Shown: positions 24,805-33,445 of the stretch, in pieces | Layout of the letters: each line of letters opens with the position of its first letter | Position numbering within the stretch: the first letter of the stretch is position 1 | Assembly (NCBI GenBank): GCA_944393685.1 | Contig: CALYAW010000008.1 | Location: 1 to 64,000 of the forward strand | DNA: 64,000 nt | Origin: an uncultured Alphaproteobacteria bacterium | GTDB lineage: Bacteria > Pseudomonadota > Alphaproteobacteria > RF32 > CAG-239 | Reading direction: 5' to 3' | Made by a program: the position numbers and the translations under genes | Notes under the pieces: generated by a model | The model's database searches: none | Told to the model about the DNA's origin: nothing | What the model saw: the letters and a program-made list of their open reading frames with translations, nothing else

Positions 24805-26943
24805 TCAACCGGCTCTTGAAACATAAGAAACAACTTTTGATCCGCGCAGTGCCGCGATAATATCAGTCAAATGTTTAAGATCCTTAACCTCCACATCGAC
24901 CAACAACTCAAAATAACTCACCGTCCGATTAACAATATTTAAATTACATATATTACCGTTATTGCGCGCAATCAAGTTAGACAAATCACCAAGTGACCCA
25001 GGCTCATTGGCCAGCATCAATTTCAAGCGTCCGATATGAGGTGCATCATCCACCGCGTCTCCCCATGAAATGTCTAGCCAGCGTTCAGGCTCATCAGCAA
25101 ATTTTTCCAATAGCTTACAATCAATTGTATGAATAGCCACACCTTTTCCGGTTGTCACAATTCCCACAATTCTATCGCCCGGCAACGGATGACAACATCC
25201 TGCATAATGCACCGCCATTCCAGGAATCAAGCCTTTAATTTTCAGAGGTTCTGCTTTGGATTTGTCTTTTTTTGGCGTTCTGCTGAATGTTAATGATTTT
25301 ACAACCTTGCCGAGCTTAGATTGTTTATACGCCGGATATACAGCTTTCATAACATCCCATGCGGTTACCAGTCCTTCGCCGACTTTTGCATAAATATCAT
25401 CTATTGATTCCGCCTCAAAATTAGGCAAAACATTTACCAATCCTTTTTCATTAAACTCCAAATTTTCATTTTTGAATGTCCGTTCCAGCAATTGCTGCCC
25501 AAGCGTAATAAACTGATCCCGCTTATGAGCTCGCACATAACGACGAATTGCCGCTTTTGCCTTGCCTGTTACAACAAAACGATCCCATTCTGTTGAAGGA
25601 TGTTGCGCTTTTGATGTCAATATTTCAACCTGATCACCATTTTGCAACACAGTACGCAAAGGTCTTATTTCTCCGTTGATTTTAGCACCAACACATGTAT
25701 CACCGACAGAAGAATGAACGGCATATGCAAAATCAACAGGCGTTGAATTAACAGGCAAACCTATTAAATCTCCTTTTGGAGTAAAACAAAACACCTGATC
25801 ATTATACATTTCCAATTTGGTATTTTCTAAAAACTCTTCCGGATTAGAAGCTTGCTCCAAAATCTCAAGCAATTCCCTAATCCATCTAAAGTTTTTACCG
25901 ACGACACGTTCACCTTGTTTATAAGCCCAATGCGCCGCAACACCTTTTTCATTGACTTCGTGCATCTCATATGTGCGAATTTGAATTTCAATACGAGTAT
26001 TTTCAGGCCCGATAACGCCGGTATGAATAGATTTATACCCATTGGGTTTAGGAGTAGATATATAATCCTTAAAGCGTCTTGGCACCATATGATACTTACT
26101 ATGCACCACCCCAAGAGCCTGATAACAAGATCCGACATCATCAACAATAATGCGAAAAGCCATAATATCAGACAATTGCTCAAAAGAAGCGTTTTTCTGT
26201 TGCATTTTGCGCCAAATAGAATAAGGCGATTTTTCTCTTCCCGAAACGCTAGCTTTAATGCCATTGTCTTTCATGTCTTTTTCAAGCTGAGCAATAATCT
26301 TTGGCACTAAATCGCTGTCTTGCTCACGTAAGAAGTTTAAACGAGCTTGTATAGACTCATAAGCCTCTTTATGCAACTCCGCAAAAGCTATTCCCTCTAA
26401 TTCGGTTTTTACTTCCTGCATACCAATACGTTCTGCCAAAGGAGCATAAATATCTAAGGTTTCTTTTGCAATACGAGCGCGCTTCTCGGGAGCGCAATAA
26501 TGTAAAGTACGCATATTATGTAATCTATCAGCAAGTTTTATCAATAAAACTCTGATATCTTCAGACATAGCCAACAACAACTTACGAAAATTTTCAGCTT
26601 GTTTATTATTGGCGGATTTTTGCTCAATCATTGCCAACTTTGTCAAACCATCAACAATCTGAGCCACCTGATCACCAAATAATTTACGGATTTCCTCTAC
26701 TGTTGTATCCGTATCTTCAACCGTATCATGCAACAATCCGGCGATAATTGATGTTGAATCAAGTTTAAACTTGGTCAAAATACCGGCAACCTCGACAGGA
26801 TGAGAGTAATACGGATCACCTGAGGTTCTAAGCTGTGCGCCATGCTTTTTCATTGCAAATACATAAGCACGGTTTAACGCGTCCTCGTCTGCATCAGGAT
26901 CATAAGATTTAACCAAATCAACTAATTCATACTGTCTTAACAT
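24805..26943 (-). CDS. rsh: Bifunctional (p)ppGpp synthetase/hydrolase (RelA/SpoT)
   Basis: This 712-residue stringent-response enzyme has an HD hydrolase domain (motif GLLHDTVEDTDTT, with the full HDxxED), a synthetase domain (KPNGYKSIHTGVIG, EIQIRTYEMHEVNEKGVAAHW), a TGS domain (VFCFTPKGDLIGLPVNSTPVDFAYAVHSSVGD), and a zinc-finger/ACT end with AGCCHPLPGDRIVGI. The intact HD motif argues for both activities, as expected for the single Rsh of alphaproteobacteria. Confidence 0.96.
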   Translation of the reverse strand: MLRQYELVDLVKSYDPDADEDALNRAYVFAMKKHGAQLRTSGDPYYSHPVEVAGILTKFKLDSTSIIAGLLHDTVEDTDTTVEEIRKLFGDQVAQIVDGLTKLAMIEQKSANNKQAENFRKLLLAMSEDIRVLLIKLADRLHNMRTLHYCAPEKRARIAKETLDIYAPLAERIGMQEVKTELEGIAFAELHKEAYESIQARLNFLREQDSDLVPKIIAQLEKDMKDNGIKASVSGREKSPYSIWRKMQQKNASFEQLSDIMAFRIIVDDVGSCYQALGVVHSKYHMVPRRFKDYISTPKPNGYKSIHTGVIGPENTRIEIQIRTYEMHEVNEKGVAAHWAYKQGERVVGKNFRWIRELLEILEQASNPEEFLENTKLEMYNDQVFCFTPKGDLIGLPVNSTPVDFAYAVHSSVGDTCVGAKINGEIRPLRTVLQNGDQVEILTSKAQHPSTEWDRFVVTGKAKAAIRRYVRAHKRDQFITLGQQLLERTFKNENLEFNEKGLVNVLPNFEAESIDDIYAKVGEGLVTAWDVMKAVYPAYKQSKLGKVVKSLTFSRTPKKDKSKAEPLKIKGLIPGMAVHYAGCCHPLPGDRIVGIVTTGKGVAIHTIDCKLLEKFADEPERWLDISWGDAVDDAPHIGRLKLMLANEPGSLGDLSNLIARNNGNICNLNIVNRTVSYFELLVDVEVKDLKHLTDIIAALRGSKVVSYVSRAG

Positions 26944-26963
26944 AAGGCCTCGCCTGCATATTA

Positions 26964-27033
26964 CAAAAAAAGAGTTCCAGTTATTTTAGACCTAACACAT
27001 TTTTATTAAATAAGTCTAAACTTTAGGAACTCT
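26964..27033 (-). terminator. Long terminator-like hairpin between rpoZ and relA
   Basis: The nested stems AGAGTTCC/GGAACTCT and TTTAGAC/GTCTAAA are followed by a T-run on the minus strand, directly after rpoZ. It should end or attenuate rpoZ transcription ahead of relA. Confidence 0.7.
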
Positions 27034-27054
27034 ACTTGCAATCAAACAAAAGAA

Positions 27055-27528
27055 TTATTCTTCAAAATCATCGCCGGCATCAAAATCATCACCGCCGATT
27101 TCATTATCAAAACCTTCTCCCAAACTACCATCTAAATCAACATCATCAGCATCCAAATCAAGCGCATCATCACCGCCATGAATCTGCATATTATCATCCA
27201 GCTCAGCATCCGGCAATAATCCTGTAAATTGCTCATCCAATTCAGCTAATTCTTTTTCGGCTGCCATAATTTCGAGTTCTTCCTCTTCAGGCTCCTCAAC
27301 TTCAACAAACTTCTGCAATCCCATAACCAAAGATTTTTGAAGTTCTTCAATACTGACAGTTTCTTCGGCAATTTCACGCAAAGCCACAACTGAATTTTTG
27401 TCGTTATCACGCAAAACAGTCAACGGAGCTCCGGCTGATATATCTTTCGCTCTTTGAGCAGCCACCATCAACAATTCATAACGATTAGGGATTTTATCAA
27501 TACAATCTTCTACTGTAACGCGAGCCAT
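27055..27528 (-). CDS. rpoZ: RNA polymerase omega subunit with acidic tail
   Basis: The N-terminal 60 residues are a normal omega subunit ([29 protein letters not shown], then [15 protein letters not shown]). The rest, roughly residues 80-157, is a strongly acidic Asp/Glu-rich tail ([31 protein letters not shown]) that most omega proteins lack. The start at 27528 gives the canonical MARVTVEDC; the in-frame extension upstream is AT-rich and lacks a good site. Omega binds beta' and helps assembly and ppGpp response, and relA is next to it. Confidence 0.92.
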   Translation of the reverse strand: MARVTVEDCIDKIPNRYELLMVAAQRAKDISAGAPLTVLRDNDKNSVVALREIAEETVSIEELQKSLVMGLQKFVEVEEPEEEELEIMAAEKELAELDEQFTGLLPDAELDDNMQIHGGDDALDLDADDVDLDGSLGEGFDNEIGGDDFDAGDDFEE

Positions 27529-27627
27529 TTTATTCACCTTGAAAAAGTTAAAAATATATTCTGAGCATGTATACAATATTTTTTTTTGCAAATGCAAGAA
27601 AAAAATTAAAAAAACATTATATATCAA

Positions 27628-28875
27628 TTAGTTATTTCTAGCCAAAGGAGTCTCTGCCAACTGAAAATTATATTTTTTCCACTTTTCTTCCAACAGACTC
27701 CGATTCTTGCGCACTTCTTGCAAATCAATCAGCGGAACCTTATACATCTCTACAAGAGCTTGCATGGTAGAATATCGTATTGCCCTATATTTGGGACTAA
27801 GTTTATTAATTTCATCATCATAAGTACCGTTTCGATAGTTTTTCAAAGCCTGAAGCATATACCTGTTCATCAAAGAAACTCGATAAGCCTTAACAACCTT
27901 ATCGCAAGTATAAGCCCATTCATGCAAAGTAAAACCTTCTTTAGCCACTCTAAAAGCCAGCTCTCTTTCTCGTCCGAGAATTTTAGCTTTAACAACTAAC
28001 CTTGCACAAGGATTAACCAAATCACGTATCCCCGGGGCAATTGTTGGATCTTCAGCTGCTTCCTTTGCCATTAGCATTGATGCCACCTGAGATATCTTAT
28101 AGCGATTATCACCACTTCGATACCAATCCTCTACCGCATCAATAGTATTAGCAAAAGCTCGAACATCGGCAGAGGTCAGGACAGTATTTCTATCCGGACT
28201 AATTGTGCGCATATCACTACGTGTCACCTGTTTTTTAGCCTCTCCGCCCAACATATATTTTTCTGGACGCACGATCGATTTTATCTTTTTATAAAAATTT
28301 TCATCATAAACAACTTTCGGGTGATAAGGTGTCATCTGTGGGATTTCTATATTTTTACGATTTTCCGGCCACATCTCCGGCTTCAGAATATAATATAAAA
28401 ACGGTGACAAAAATTCTATATTTTCGACATCTTTCAACTGAGGAGCAATTCTTTCGGGAAACTTATTTTTTGTCTCTTTAATTTTAGGAAGATTTAAGAT
28501 TTTATCAGACATATTGGGAATAAGGAACAACATTGGGCCAATATAAGGATACATATCTTCCGGCATAGAATTGATAATGGCAAGAATATCCTCTTCTTCT
28601 TCCCATTTTAAGCGTTTTTCGTTAATACCATAAGTTGCTATACGAGCATAAAAATCTTTATCAAACTCCCCCAACAGCTCCCAAACACTATGATATCGCG
28701 GATCATATAATTTATTTTCTTCATTAAAAAGTTTTTCCAATTCCGAAAAACTTGGAAAATTATCTTGCTCCAAATCTATTATAAAAGATTTTTGATAATC
28801 AGCCATTGATACGGCTCCGGCCGTTTTCACGTCCAGAGCAATCAATATAATTAATATAAATACAAATTTCCGCAT
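27628..28875 (-). CDS. Secreted protein of unknown function
   Basis: This 415-residue protein has an N-terminal signal peptide (VFILIILIALDVKTAGA) and no domain I recognise. The mature part is mostly helical-looking and charged, with ALVEMYKVPLIDLQEVRK near the end. Its ATG shares the A of the upstream gene's TGA stop (TGATG), so the two are translationally coupled. It may work with the DUF4139-like protein encoded before it. Confidence 0.6.
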   Translation of the reverse strand: MRKFVFILIILIALDVKTAGAVSMADYQKSFIIDLEQDNFPSFSELEKLFNEENKLYDPRYHSVWELLGEFDKDFYARIATYGINEKRLKWEEEEDILAIINSMPEDMYPYIGPMLFLIPNMSDKILNLPKIKETKNKFPERIAPQLKDVENIEFLSPFLYYILKPEMWPENRKNIEIPQMTPYHPKVVYDENFYKKIKSIVRPEKYMLGGEAKKQVTRSDMRTISPDRNTVLTSADVRAFANTIDAVEDWYRSGDNRYKISQVASMLMAKEAAEDPTIAPGIRDLVNPCARLVVKAKILGRERELAFRVAKEGFTLHEWAYTCDKVVKAYRVSLMNRYMLQALKNYRNGTYDDEINKLSPKYRAIRYSTMQALVEMYKVPLIDLQEVRKNRSLLEEKWKKYNFQLAETPLARNN

Positions 28876-30299
28876 CAGTTTCTTGTCTGTCTGAGTTTAT
28901 AAGTTAATGTATTCTTTCCTCCTGCAGCAACATTGATTTTCCATCTTAATTTTCCGGCTGAAACACTCTCACTATCTAAACTCTCTTTTAATACGGTTGT
29001 GTCATTAGGAATTTTTTGCTCCCAAACAACATAAACATCAGATTTTCCGGCATTATAAAGCTGAATTTCATACTCGACTTCCGTCACATTTTCTGCAATT
29101 TGATTCAAATTGATAATTTTTCCGTCAGCATAAACATCATAGCTTTTTCCAATTATCAAATCTGCACTTTCGTCGACAGCTAACCTAGGCATTTGAGCAG
29201 CACCCATAAAAGAAAGCGTCCCATTTTTTTCTTTTTCATAAAAACGCACAATTCCCTCGGGCATCGGACGACCAAGTTTTTGCTTTGTATTATTAACAAT
29301 TCTGTAAATGACATTGGCATGCAAACGTTCAAATATTTTTGAATAATTATTCAAAGGAGAAAGAAATTTATACTGTTTTTCATAACCGACACCTTGTTCA
29401 TACCATAAACTTATCTGCTTGCTTTGTTTAGCCAACAAATCCACTTTTCCGGGAATCTCATAGCTATAATAATCTCCCATGGATTGGGCTGCAATTTCCT
29501 CTGACACAGCCTCTGTTTCAGTCATATTAACAGTATCGGCTTGTCGCAGTGCAGCCATCATCAGCGGCCGTGGAGAAGCATCTGAGGAGATATTATTTAT
29601 ATCACCAGATACCAAAGAAATATTAGCCATCGTAAAATCAGTTGCAGATTTATTATCAATCTCTACCCAAGACTGCAGATTCATTTTATTTTTATCCGTA
29701 ATTTCTGCAACATAATTTCCTGTCCAACTCAGTCCACCACTCAAATAACTAAGAGAAATATCTTTACTATCATTCCCTTTGCTTGCCATTTTTGCAATTA
29801 AAGTCGGCTGAAGGCGAAGGTTTTTAGGAACATCAGGAAAGACAATTCTTCCCGGAAAATGCGGATCAATACCATAATCAAACTGTAACATCGGATAACC
29901 AAAATCATTATTCAGCAACACAGCTTTATCAAAAAGATTTTTACTTGTCTCATGATCAATAGTTACCGCCTTAACTTCTTTCCCAACATACGCATCCAAA
30001 AGATTTTCACGATTTAGCAAATTATAAACATAATTTTTCTCTAAAACAGTTACATTTTTTCCATCGATTAAAGTCGTTTGCGGCTGTATTTTATCAGAAA
30101 CACCTTCGAATGCGACAGAAGAAATACCATCTGGCAATTTAATTTTGTATTGAGATTGAACTAAAGCCATATTTTGTTGATACACATTTAAGAACAGCCC
30201 TGCTCTATCATCAAAAGAAACCTTTATTTCCTCGGCTTGAAGAGGAGCAACAAAGACACTTAAAAGCCCAGGCAAAGTAGCAACGATATACCTATTCAT
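28875..30299 (-). CDS. DUF4139-like secreted protein
   Basis: This 474-residue protein has a signal peptide (about residues 1-22, ending LQA-EE). The body has the beta-rich pattern of DUF4139 proteins: DISLSYLSGGLSWTGNYVAEI in the middle and the C-terminal hydrophobic/aromatic strands VEYEIQLYNAGKSDVYVVWEQ. The function of the family is unknown. I start at 30299 (MNRYIVATL, AAAGGAG site); the frame is open 26 codons further but reads as a Phe-rich artefact. Confidence 0.65.
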   Translation of the reverse strand: MNRYIVATLPGLLSVFVAPLQAEEIKVSFDDRAGLFLNVYQQNMALVQSQYKIKLPDGISSVAFEGVSDKIQPQTTLIDGKNVTVLEKNYVYNLLNRENLLDAYVGKEVKAVTIDHETSKNLFDKAVLLNNDFGYPMLQFDYGIDPHFPGRIVFPDVPKNLRLQPTLIAKMASKGNDSKDISLSYLSGGLSWTGNYVAEITDKNKMNLQSWVEIDNKSATDFTMANISLVSGDINNISSDASPRPLMMAALRQADTVNMTETEAVSEEIAAQSMGDYYSYEIPGKVDLLAKQSKQISLWYEQGVGYEKQYKFLSPLNNYSKIFERLHANVIYRIVNNTKQKLGRPMPEGIVRFYEKEKNGTLSFMGAAQMPRLAVDESADLIIGKSYDVYADGKIINLNQIAENVTEVEYEIQLYNAGKSDVYVVWEQKIPNDTTVLKESLDSESVSAGKLRWKINVAAGGKNTLTYKLRQTRN

Positions 30300-30385
30300 A
30301 TATTTCTCCTTTGGTATTTTCCGATATCTTTTAGAGAATATAATCCAAAAAAATATAAAAAAGAAGAAATAAATCAAAATTAATC

Positions 30386-30414
30386 TAGACTCGGTAAAAA
30401 TATTGCCCTAATAT
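30386..30414 (+). promoter_or_regulatory. gcrA promoter with overlapping GANTC site
   Basis: TAGACT (30386-30391), a 17-bp spacer and TAATAT (30409-30414). The -35 overlaps a GACTC (30388-30392), a match to the CcrM methylation sequence GANTC that GcrA recognises in relatives. Confidence 0.5.
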
Positions 30415-30453
30415 AAGCCTAGTTAAGGATTTTACATTAAGAGGAGAAAGCAT

Positions 30454-30987
30454 ATGGCATGGACGGATGAAATGGTCGAAGATCTCAAAAGGATGTGGAA
30501 AGAAGGTCTTACCACCGGAGAAATCGGCAAAAGATTAAACGTATCTAAAAACTCTATTGTTGGCAAAGTGCATCGTTTAGGACTTTCTGGTCGTCCATCT
30601 CCAATTAAGAAAAAGGATGAAACGACCAAAGAAACTAAAGTCACCAAAACGAAACCGACGAAAGCAGCCTCATCCGAACCTCAATCCATAGAAAAAAAAG
30701 CTCCAATTGTTGAAAAAGAAACAAAACCTTCTAATGTACCCGCTCCTGAGAGCAAAAAAGATAAAAAAGAAATGCCGTTTCATGCAACTCCTGTCAAAAT
30801 GCCAACACAAACAAGCAACCGTCCTCACAATCTGTCACTTACAGAATTAGACAATCACACCTGTCGCTGGCCAATAGGAGACCCGAAAGACGCAAATTTT
30901 CATTTTTGCGGAAAAAAAGTACGCTTAGGGCAAACTTACTGTGAAGAACATTCTGCCATTGCTTATGTTAAACCGGGAAAAAAATAA
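30454..30987 (+). CDS. gcrA: Cell-cycle regulator GcrA
   Basis: This 177-residue regulator has the GcrA N-terminal helix-turn-helix (AWTDEMVEDLKRMWKEGLTT, then GEIGKRLNVSKNSIVGKVHRLGL). A Lys/Thr/Pro-rich linker of about 85 residues follows, then the C-terminal domain with conserved Cys/His (CRWPIG, FCGKKV, YCEEHSAIAY) that contacts RNA polymerase sigma70 in Caulobacter. GcrA binds m6A-methylated GANTC promoters. This gene is the strongest evidence that the organism is an alphaproteobacterium. Confidence 0.96.
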   Translation: MAWTDEMVEDLKRMWKEGLTTGEIGKRLNVSKNSIVGKVHRLGLSGRPSPIKKKDETTKETKVTKTKPTKAASSEPQSIEKKAPIVEKETKPSNVPAPESKKDKKEMPFHATPVKMPTQTSNRPHNLSLTELDNHTCRWPIGDPKDANFHFCGKKVRLGQTYCEEHSAIAYVKPGKK

Positions 30988-30999
30988 TCTTTCTTAATA

Positions 31000-31038
31000 A
31001 AAAAGCTGTTTGCAAGATAGAGCAAACAGCTTTTTTTT
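31000..31038. terminator. gcrA terminator
   Basis: The stem AAAAAGCTGTTTGC/GCAAACAGCTTTTT is bidirectional, between convergent genes. Confidence 0.88.
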
Positions 31039-31052
31039 GCAAATACATAACT

Positions 31053-31556
31053 TCAATCAACAAGGCAAAGCCCGATAAATCGTATATACCCCACATACTC
31101 ACGAATATATTTACGATTAAAGCGTTCTTGTTCTTCAGAGGAACAAACGCATAAAGATTTCGGAACGAAACCAAGATGTTGCAGTCTTTCCAGCAGGACA
31201 AGCCCTTCGTCACAAAAGTTTTTGCGACAGGCAAACTCTCGAATCAAAGTATTAACAATGTCCTGAAAGCACGCTTCTTTTCGGATAAGTTCATCTCCAT
31301 GAATTCCGACAAAACGTAGCAACAACGCCTGCGTTTTTGAACAAAGTCCGTATTTACTGATGTAAAATAATAAAGTTTGATACTCAAGAGTATTATAATC
31401 TCTATTTGATCTACGAGAGACAAATTCTAATACCCTTTGAATAAAACATATTTCACTTTTTGGCTGAAGCCTGTGATCGTAAAGATATTCGACCACATGA
31501 AAGATGTTTGCATTTTTTACAAAATCTCTCTCTTGAGAATATTGTACTTGTTTCAT
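31053..31556 (-). CDS. Hypothetical protein
   Basis: This 167-residue protein has no recognised domain. It is rich in aromatic, Arg and Cys residues (SLCVCSSEEQERFNRKYIREYVGYIRF at the C-terminus), predicted mostly helical, with no signal peptide. The ATG at 31556 is chosen over a TTG eight codons upstream; neither has a clear ribosome-binding site. It has a terminator downstream and no operon partner. Confidence 0.5.
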   Translation of the reverse strand: MKQVQYSQERDFVKNANIFHVVEYLYDHRLQPKSEICFIQRVLEFVSRRSNRDYNTLEYQTLLFYISKYGLCSKTQALLLRFVGIHGDELIRKEACFQDIVNTLIREFACRKNFCDEGLVLLERLQHLGFVPKSLCVCSSEEQERFNRKYIREYVGYIRFIGLCLVD

Positions 31557-31721
31557 AAAATAATATTTTGAAGTTAACAAATAAATTCAATTTTTTGTTT
31601 CAAAGTAAATCTTAAAAATACATAAGTGATGCGGAATATATTCAACAAACAAAACTTTGTCAACAGAAAGAAAAAAAGATAAACAAATTAGCAATACTCT
31701 CTGATACTCCGTCCGTGATAC

Positions 31722-31749
31722 AAAAAACACCCTAAAAAGGGTGTTTTGA
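31722..31749 (-). terminator. tRNA-Gly terminator
   Basis: On the minus strand AAAACACCC/GGGTGTTTT with a T-run starts 3 nt after the tRNA. Confidence 0.85.
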
Positions 31750-31751
31750 AG

Positions 31752-31825
31752 TGGAGCGGATAACGGGAATCGAACCCGCATCCTAAGCTTGGGAAGCTCA
31801 CGTTCTACCATTGAACTATATCCGC
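31752..31825 (-). tRNA. tRNA-Gly (anticodon CCC)
   Basis: A 74-nt tRNA with encoded CCA. The acceptor stem starts GCGGATA; the anticodon stem TGAGC/GCTTA carries loop TTCCCAA (anticodon CCC), and the T loop is TTCGATT. A spurious ORF of the usual tRNA-derived type overlaps it. Confidence 0.95.
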
Positions 31826-31879
31826 AACGCACATAGAAATAATACAAAAAAAACCGCTTGGCAAGACCTAAATTACATA

Positions 31880-32773
31880 TCAGTCAACAACCAAAACAAC
31901 ACCCAGTATAATTAATACGAAACAAAAAAGTTTCTTCATCAACACCTGAGTTGATATCTTTTCATTCAACGGAATATTGTAGTATTTAAGCATATAATAG
32001 CAAAATCCCAACAAGAAAATCGGCTCTGTAGCACCAATGGAAGAGCTGACAACAGGAGATAAACCTGACATTCCGTATACCTGAGCCACCACCTCCAAAA
32101 AACAAACAAATTCATTAATTGCAAATATTTTAAACTTATCCAAATAAGGCGGAAAATTTTTGATAATATCACGTCGCCATTTTTGCCTGAATAAGAATAC
32201 AAAAGGCATCAATCCTGAAATTAAATTTGGATAAACCACCATATTAACCCAGTTTACATCTTCAATCAGAACATATTTTTCAACGATTGCATAGACAGCT
32301 CGTAATAAAGAAGCAAGTACCATATAGTAAAAAGCACGACTTAATTTGGGAATGCGCGTTCCTTTAATGCTCAAGGCAACGGAAGCCATAATAATAACCA
32401 TAAACCCAATATATTGCGTCAAGCTCAAAACTTCTCCCAAAAACAAAAAAGACATCAAAGGGATAGTAATTTGTCCAAGAGAAAACAACGCTGCAACTAT
32501 TGAACTATCAATAACTTTCAAAGCCGTATAAAACGGATACAAATACAAAACATCAATCAAAGCCAAGACGACGTAACACAACATCGCATGCCAAGTTGGA
32601 ATAGAAGGCATTCCGAACAAAAGCACTAAAGGCAAAAAGACGCAATTCATCATTGAGATATAAAAAATCATTGTTGTCTGACGTTTAAACGTACAATTAG
32701 ACAAACGGCTTTCTATTATGCAGGCGGTAGCTCCGAAAGCAGGAGCAAGAAAAGCTATCAAAACATAGAGCAT
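31880..32773 (-). CDS. DMT-superfamily (EamA-like) permease
   Basis: This 297-residue protein has about ten hydrophobic helices in two five-helix halves, typical of EamA-type drug/metabolite transporters. The first half ends near VALSIKGTRIPK and the second has SPVVSSSIGATEPIFLLGFCYYML. The substrate cannot be predicted. The ATG at 32773 has a GGAG-type site; a TTG nine codons earlier is less likely. Confidence 0.8.
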   Translation of the reverse strand: MLYVLIAFLAPAFGATACIIESRLSNCTFKRQTTMIFYISMMNCVFLPLVLLFGMPSIPTWHAMLCYVVLALIDVLYLYPFYTALKVIDSSIVAALFSLGQITIPLMSFLFLGEVLSLTQYIGFMVIIMASVALSIKGTRIPKLSRAFYYMVLASLLRAVYAIVEKYVLIEDVNWVNMVVYPNLISGLMPFVFLFRQKWRRDIIKNFPPYLDKFKIFAINEFVCFLEVVAQVYGMSGLSPVVSSSIGATEPIFLLGFCYYMLKYYNIPLNEKISTQVLMKKLFCFVLIILGVVLVVD

Positions 32774-32846
32774 TAGGGATCCGTTCTCCGAATATCTCAA
32801 TCAAATAGATAGGTACGTAATAACAAATTACGGTTAATCTTTCTTT

Positions 32847-32880
32847 AAAAAAGCCTCTGATTTAAAATCAGAGGCTAAAA
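32847..32880 (-). terminator. Intrinsic terminator
   Basis: The stem TTTTTAGCCTCTGATTT/AAATCAGAGGCTTTTTT (minus strand) follows the coiled-coil protein gene and is nearly symmetrical. Confidence 0.85.
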
Positions 32881-32892
32881 AGAGTTTTGGAG

Positions 32893-33222
32893 CTATTCAG
32901 CTAACGCCTTAATCTTGGCATTCAAGCGTTCGATACTTGCTCTGGCATTTGCAATTTTTTCTTGGGTTTCCGAATTTTGTAGTTCTTCAGAAGACTGCCA
33001 TTTTTCAATTTTTGCTTTTAAATTGGCAATTTTGTCTTCTAACTGAGCCTTGTATTCTTCAGTGCTTTCAATATTTTTCAGTTTTGCCTTATCAATTTTA
33101 GCACTTGTTTTATCAGCGACTTTCTGCACAGCATCTGCGGCTGTAGCAACTTCCCAAGCAGCAACATTTCCCGCATAAGCCAACATCAAAATAGCAGCAA
33201 CAATTCCACATACTTTGTACAT
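32893..33222 (-). CDS. Small secreted coiled-coil protein
   Basis: This 109-residue protein has a signal peptide (to about AYAGNVAAW). The mature part is one long Lys/Glu/Ala-rich coiled coil with heptad-like spacing (EYKAQLEDKIANLKAKIEKW, then IANARASIERLNAKIKALAE). The ATG at 33222 has a perfect AAAGGAG site. It may be a periplasmic scaffold or chaperone-like protein; there is no family call. Confidence 0.6.
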   Translation of the reverse strand: MYKVCGIVAAILMLAYAGNVAAWEVATAADAVQKVADKTSAKIDKAKLKNIESTEEYKAQLEDKIANLKAKIEKWQSSEELQNSETQEKIANARASIERLNAKIKALAE

Positions 33223-33379
33223 TTCAATCTCCTTTAACAAATTACGCAGGAATTATAAAAAAAGCATAACAGAGCTTCAACAAAAAACATCAACAAATTC
33301 AACATTTTTTTCTAGTCTTTAAAAAAAGAGTATGATATAAAACGCGCAGAAAGATTCTATTTAAATAACCGAAGGCCGG

Positions 33380-33418
33380 CAGATCAGGCATTAAACCGTC
33401 TAATCTGGGGTCTTTTTT
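33380..33418 (+). promoter_or_regulatory. Terminator-like hairpin in the nifJ leader
   Basis: A ten-bp stem with one mismatch (CAGATCAGGC / GTCTAATCTG, 33380-33407) is followed by GGGTC and six T residues, 28 bases before the nifJ start. It could attenuate nifJ or terminate a short upstream transcript. A TATGATATAA box at 33331-33340 is a possible -10 for that transcript, with a poor -35. Confidence 0.45.
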
Positions 33419-33445
33419 ATGCTAACATTAACTTAAGGATATGCT

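Noticed and set aside
31587-31847. 86-residue ORF over tRNA-Gly
   Set aside because: It is a translation of the tRNA and its flank, with no ribosome-binding site.
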